Of a stretch of 64,000 nt of DNA, positions 61,485-64,000 are shown one piece after another; position 1 is the stretch's first letter; each line of letters begins with the position of its first letter. The notes under the pieces are model-generated. The model did no database searches, had not been told where the DNA came from, and saw only the letters and a program-made list of their open reading frames with translations. Location of the stretch: the NCBI GenBank assembly GCA_030813035.1, contig JAUSTV010000002.1, one strand, 5' to 3'. Origin of the DNA: Bacillus_BA fengqiuensis (GTDB taxonomy: Bacteria; Bacillota; Bacilli; Bacillales; Bacillaceae_H). The position numbers and the translations under genes were made by a program.

Positions 61485-61616
61485 ATGAAAAAATGGTTAA
61501 CAAGTATTTGTTTAGCAGTAACCCTTTTGGCGGGCTTTTCATCCGTTGGTTCTGCGGGTGATTTAAGTACATACGCGGTGAAAGAAGAACCGCAGCGATT
61601 GCCGAACCAGCATTAA
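61485..61616 (+). CDS. Secreted pro-peptide (PapR-like signal precursor)
   Basis: A 43-residue ORF. The ribosome site AAAGGATG is 8-9 bases before ATG 61485; an in-frame ATG at 61479 is possible. The product has MKKW, a hydrophobic core (LTSICLAVTLLAGFSSVGSA) and a short polar tail (GDLSTYAVKEEPQRLPNQH). This is the layout of PapR, NprX and Phr precursors. By analogy with PapR, whose active heptapeptide is the extreme C-terminus, the signal may be QRLPNQH or a nearby segment (inference). It lies 286 bases after the PlcR-like gene and just left of the tnpB element. Confidence 0.75.
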   Translation: MKKWLTSICLAVTLLAGFSSVGSAGDLSTYAVKEEPQRLPNQH

Positions 61617-61856
61617 AGTGAATAAATGAAGCAAATATGGTGACTCTTTTAACATAGTCCGACAGAATTCCTCTTACTCAAGGAGTGTGAAGGGCATAGC
61701 CCAGCGAGTAGGAAGGGGATGAATGTCGGTTCGGCGTAGCCGAAAAGCTTTTTGGTTGATAGAATCCCGATCCTTGTCGGAAGAAGGATAAATTTTCCAT
61801 TATCTCTTTGGACGAATATACGTTCGTTATATAATGATGGCAAGGGAGGTGACCTC

Positions 61857-63047
61857 ATGTATCGCACGTTGAAAACGGCCTTTACGGCTAATCAACAGAC
61901 GCTTCAGCACTTGTTTGACATACGCCGGATGTGCGGAACGATTTGGAATGACTGCGTGCAGCTTGCCCGCTATTATTATCGGATTCACGGCTCGTGGATT
62001 CATCAAAGCGATCTTCAGTCTGAACTAAAAGGGTTGTACCCCCTTCACAGCCAGACCGTACAAGCCGTGTGTCACAAATTTCTCCATGCCCGGGATAGTG
62101 TTCGCAAAGCGCGGAAAACGGATAAGTCCATTCGGTATCCGTACAAGGAGAAGTTCGTCTTCCATCCAAAGTGGGTCGACAAATCCTTCGTGATCGAAGG
62201 ACGCAAGCTGACCCTCAGCCTGGGCAGATGGAACAAGAAACAACAGGCACCACTTGTGTTGACGCTCGCATCGGTCCCAAACGGCGTGGTCAAAGAAGTA
62301 GAACTCGTCTATGACGGTCAGTGGCATGCTTGTTTATCGTATGAAGATGGGGTGCAGCCCGTACCGGTGCAGGACGGCCACACAGCAGCGATTGATCCCG
62401 GTGAGATCCATACGATTGCTACTGTATGTACAAACGGTCAAGCTCTCGTGATTTCAGGAAGGAAGATGCGCAGTATTCACCGGTTGCGTAATAAAAAAGT
62501 GAGAGAACTACAAATTCTCATGAGCCGGTGTAAAAAAGGTTCCAGGAAATGGCGTCAATACAACCGGGTGAAGAAATACATCCTCTCTAAAAGCGAACGG
62601 CAGCTAAAGGACATCTTGCACAAGACGACCCGTGCCTTTGTGGACTGGTGCATGGAACAAGGAGTCGGCCATGTCGCACTTGGTGATGTGGAAGGCGTGC
62701 AGCGGCACAGCAGCAAACGAAACAAACGTCGGAAACAAGTGCGTTCCAAAAAGGTGAACCAAAAACTCAGCAATTGGAGCTTTGGGAAGGTCACCGCTCA
62801 GTTAACGTATAAACTGGAAGCGGCCGGTATCTCGTTATCGAAAGAAAACGAAGCCTATACCACGCAAGCATGCCCTGCTTGCGGGAAACGGAACAAAGTC
62901 CGTTCGCGAAACTATCGCTGTGCCTGCGGGTATGAACAGCATCGGGATGTCCATGGTGCGGGGAATATCTTATCCCAGTATCTGCACAGGAAGTTCCTAA
63001 AAGTGATGATGACCAGTATCACGTATCTACAGCCTGTACAGGCGTAG
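61857..63047 (+). CDS. tnpB: TnpB RNA-guided nuclease (RuvC-II variant)
   Basis: A 396-residue TnpB from ATG 61857, 6 bases after GGGAGGTGA; the frame is open further left but without a ribosome site. Order: helical N-terminus, OB-like region, RuvC-I AAIDPGEIHTIATV (D180), RuvC-II region HVALGDVEGVQR, NWSFGKVTAQLTYKLEAAGI, zinc ribbon CPAC (339/342) and CAC (355/357), RuvC-III HRDVHGAGNIL (D364). At RuvC-II, where E is expected (VVEDL type), there is G276. E279 or E321 in YKLE could take its place. The C-terminus is complete, so this is not a simple truncation. Confidence 0.88.
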   Translation: MYRTLKTAFTANQQTLQHLFDIRRMCGTIWNDCVQLARYYYRIHGSWIHQSDLQSELKGLYPLHSQTVQAVCHKFLHARDSVRKARKTDKSIRYPYKEKFVFHPKWVDKSFVIEGRKLTLSLGRWNKKQQAPLVLTLASVPNGVVKEVELVYDGQWHACLSYEDGVQPVPVQDGHTAAIDPGEIHTIATVCTNGQALVISGRKMRSIHRLRNKKVRELQILMSRCKKGSRKWRQYNRVKKYILSKSERQLKDILHKTTRAFVDWCMEQGVGHVALGDVEGVQRHSSKRNKRRKQVRSKKVNQKLSNWSFGKVTAQLTYKLEAAGISLSKENEAYTTQACPACGKRNKVRSRNYRCACGYEQHRDVHGAGNILSQYLHRKFLKVMMTSITYLQPVQA

Positions 63048-63290
63048 TAGACGGGTAGAACCGCCCCGGGAGGAGAGGCCTTCGAAATCGACTCTCCTCC
63101 TGTTGCTTACGGTGGCAGCAAGCAGTCGGGAGACCCCTTGCGTCAAGACCACTGCTTCCATACGGGAGCGTCAGTCCCCTAGAAAGACGAGGGTGTCGTG
63201 TACACCTATGGACATCGTCCAACTTCTGATTTCGAGGGGATCGACAAGAAACCCCCACCTCAAGCGCGAAGCGATAGGTGGGGGAGGTTC
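63040..63290 (+). ncRNA. Candidate omega/reRNA of the tnpB element
   Basis: In TnpB elements the guide RNA scaffold covers the 3' end of tnpB to the right end of the element. Here the 245 non-coding bases are rich in paired segments (GGAGGAGAG/CTCTCCTCC at 63070-63108; CCCCCACCT/AGGTGGGGG at 63252-63284). The guide would be read from the flank after ~63293. Boundaries are inferred from the family and not from any transcript evidence. Confidence 0.6.
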
Positions 63291-63311
63291 ATGTGAATAA
63301 CACCCCTTATG

Positions 63312-63350
63312 GAAAGAAGCGCGGCTGCTTAGCTGCGCTTCTTTCTTTTG
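63312..63350 (+). terminator. Rho-independent terminator
   Basis: GAAAGAAGCGC, loop GGCTGCTTAGCT, GCGCTTCTTTCTTTT; just right of the element. Confidence 0.75.
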
Positions 63351-63437
63351 ACTGGCTATTTTCGTTTTTGTTAGGTGATTTTAGGGAAAAGAAAAATAAA
63401 AAATGGAGAGCGCTTTCTAAAAACCTATCGCTTTTTA

Positions 63438-63495
63438 TTGACAAACTTGTATATACAGGTTAATCTATAACTATCACCAGCTTGTATATACATGT
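63438..63495 (+). promoter_or_regulatory. treP promoter with two TreR-like operators
   Basis: TTGACA (63438-63443) and TAATCT (63461-63466), spacer 17. AACTTGTATATACAGGTT (63444-63461) fills the spacer exactly. AGCTTGTATATACATGT (63479-63495) lies just past the -10. Both are TTGTATATACA-type palindromes like those bound by TreR of B. subtilis. Trehalose 6-phosphate should relieve repression. Confidence 0.75.
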
Positions 63496-63667
63496 TGGTG
63501 GTGAAGAGAACGTTTTAGCGAAGATGACTTATTGTCTTTGAAGAAAGCGGTATCAAGGACCAAGGGTTTTAAAGGATACAATTAAAAACATTTACAAAAA
63601 GTATAGACGAGCATAAATCGTTCTCGGTTTGCTGGAGAGGATTAGAATCCGTTTATTTTGCTAGATA

Positions 63668-63681
63668 TGTAAACGGTAACA
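63668..63681 (+). promoter_or_regulatory. CcpA cre site before treP
   Basis: TGTAAACGGTAACA matches TGWAANCGNTNWCA fully. It touches the ribosome site AGGAGG (63681-63686), so CcpA bound here would block transcription as a roadblock. Confidence 0.75.
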
Positions 63682-63693
63682 GGAGGATAGGAA

Positions 63694-64000
63694 AATGAGC
63701 GTAAATAAACAATCTGTCGAACAAATCATTCAGGCTGTCGGCGGTAAAGAGAATATCGCAGCTGCTACACATTGCGTGACGCGCCTGCGCTTTGCCTTAA
63801 AAGATGAGAGCAAAGTAGATAAAGAAGCGCTTGAAAGCATTGATCTTGTAAAAGGGTCATTCTCTACAAATGGACAGTTCCAGGTCGTAATCGGCCAAGG
63901 AACGGTTGATAAAGTATATAACGAAATGGTTGCCATGACAGGAATCGGCCAGGCAACAAAGCAAGAAATCAAAGATGCGGCGGCACAAAATTTAAATCCG
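63694..64000 (+). CDS. treP: Trehalose PTS EIIBC component, 5' end
   Basis: The first 102 codons of a PTS EIIB domain, cut by the window end. The EIIB phosphorylation cysteine is in AAATHCVTRLRFALKDE (C28 region), the hallmark of glucose/trehalose/sucrose-type EIIB, and GSFSTNGQFQVVIGQGTVDK follows. AGGAGGATAGGAAA precedes the ATG. TreR-like operators and a cre box upstream support trehalose over sucrose or beta-glucoside. The EIIC part and likely treA/treR lie beyond the window. Confidence 0.85.

Larger units (their letters stand above)
61650..63292 (+). mobile_element. IS200/IS605-type element carrying only tnpB
   Basis: A lone tnpB gene flanked by palindromic ends. The left end has stems such as TTCGGC/GTA/GCCGAA (61731-61745) and GGGC/ATA/GCCC (61692-61702). 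The right end has CCCCCACCT/AGGTGGGGG (63252-63284). There are no terminal inverted repeats or target duplication, as expected for the family. No tnpA is present, so movement would need TnpA in trans. Boundaries are approximate: left near TTTTAAC (61649-61655), right at GGTTCATG (63286-63293). Confidence 0.8.

Noticed and set aside
61752..61856. Longer tnpB start at 61752
   Set aside because: No ribosome site, and the sequence lies in the palindromic left end of the element. ATG 61857 has GGGAGGTGA at proper spacing.
63404..63419. cre-like GGAGAGCGCTTTCT upstream of the treP promoter
   Set aside because: Three mismatches to the cre consensus; the box at 63668 is the convincing one.

Overview
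The window reads as chromosome of a low-GC Gram-positive spore-former of the Bacillaceae (Bacillus sensu lato). The evidence is a 5S rRNA and large tRNA clusters of Bacillus type, strong AGGAGG ribosome sites with some TTG/GTG starts, MreBH, IolS, split GcvPA/GcvPB, an InhA-type M6 protease, a FusB-type EF-G-binding protein, CcpA (cre) boxes and TreR boxes. No phage or plasmid genes are seen. The one clear mobile element is a tnpB-only IS200/IS605-type element near the right end.

Layout. 1-1.5 kb: 3' end of a 23S rRNA gene, 5S and eight tRNAs. 1.6-6.1 kb: glycerate utilisation (CdaR-type regulator, glycerate kinase), a CD3324-type small protein, a FusB-like protein and a DinB-like protein. 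6.4-7.5 kb: a second 5S plus tRNA operon with its own promoter and no 16S/23S, including one decayed tRNA. 7.9-21.5 kb: housekeeping and accessory genes (IDEAL-domain protein, a GC-rich FAD oxidoreductase on the minus strand, fumarase, TrmB-like regulator, 2-hydroxyacid dehydrogenase, NUDIX, a secreted tandem-repeat protein, DUF445, thioredoxin-like, FMN reductase, MFS, IolS-like reductase). 22-34 kb: myo-inositol catabolism (iolG, iolB, LacI regulator, iolC, iolA, iolD, iolE, a second dehydrogenase, a polyol MFS permease). 34.6-43.5 kb: a tandem glycine riboswitch followed by glyA-sdaAB-sdaAA-gcvT-gcvH-gcvPA-gcvPB and lipA, then an IscA-like gene and purU. 46-52.4 kb: a ribose-type sugar ABC transporter, a decayed dehydrogenase, a second LacI regulator and a class II aldolase. 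52.5-64 kb: mreBH, a small membrane protein, an NCS2 purine permease, InhA, NiaP, a PlcR-like regulator with a 43-residue secreted pro-peptide, the tnpB element, and the start of a trehalose PTS gene behind two TreR operators.

How the genes fit together. The inositol genes and the ABC transporter share GCGC-centred operators (GGTTAAGCGCTTTCC and relatives), placed against recognisable promoters, and two paralogous LacI regulators sit in these loci. This suggests one LacI-controlled regulon in place of the DeoR-type IolR of B. subtilis. The glycine block is a catabolic route: riboswitch-gated cleavage of glycine supplies methylene-THF, GlyA joins it to a second glycine to make serine, and SdaAA/AB deaminates serine to pyruvate. 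LipA supports GcvH lipoylation and PurU can balance one-carbon units. The protease, PlcR-like regulator and pro-peptide gene form a plausible peptide quorum-sensing neighbourhood.

The least explained content is non-coding. A family of about 50-nt elements around TGCCCGTTAATGCGGG recurs between genes. A separate family of about 118-nt structured elements sits in the rRNA/tRNA spacers and once elsewhere. Several very long perfect hairpins occur in gene gaps. All calls are by reading only; no database search was run.
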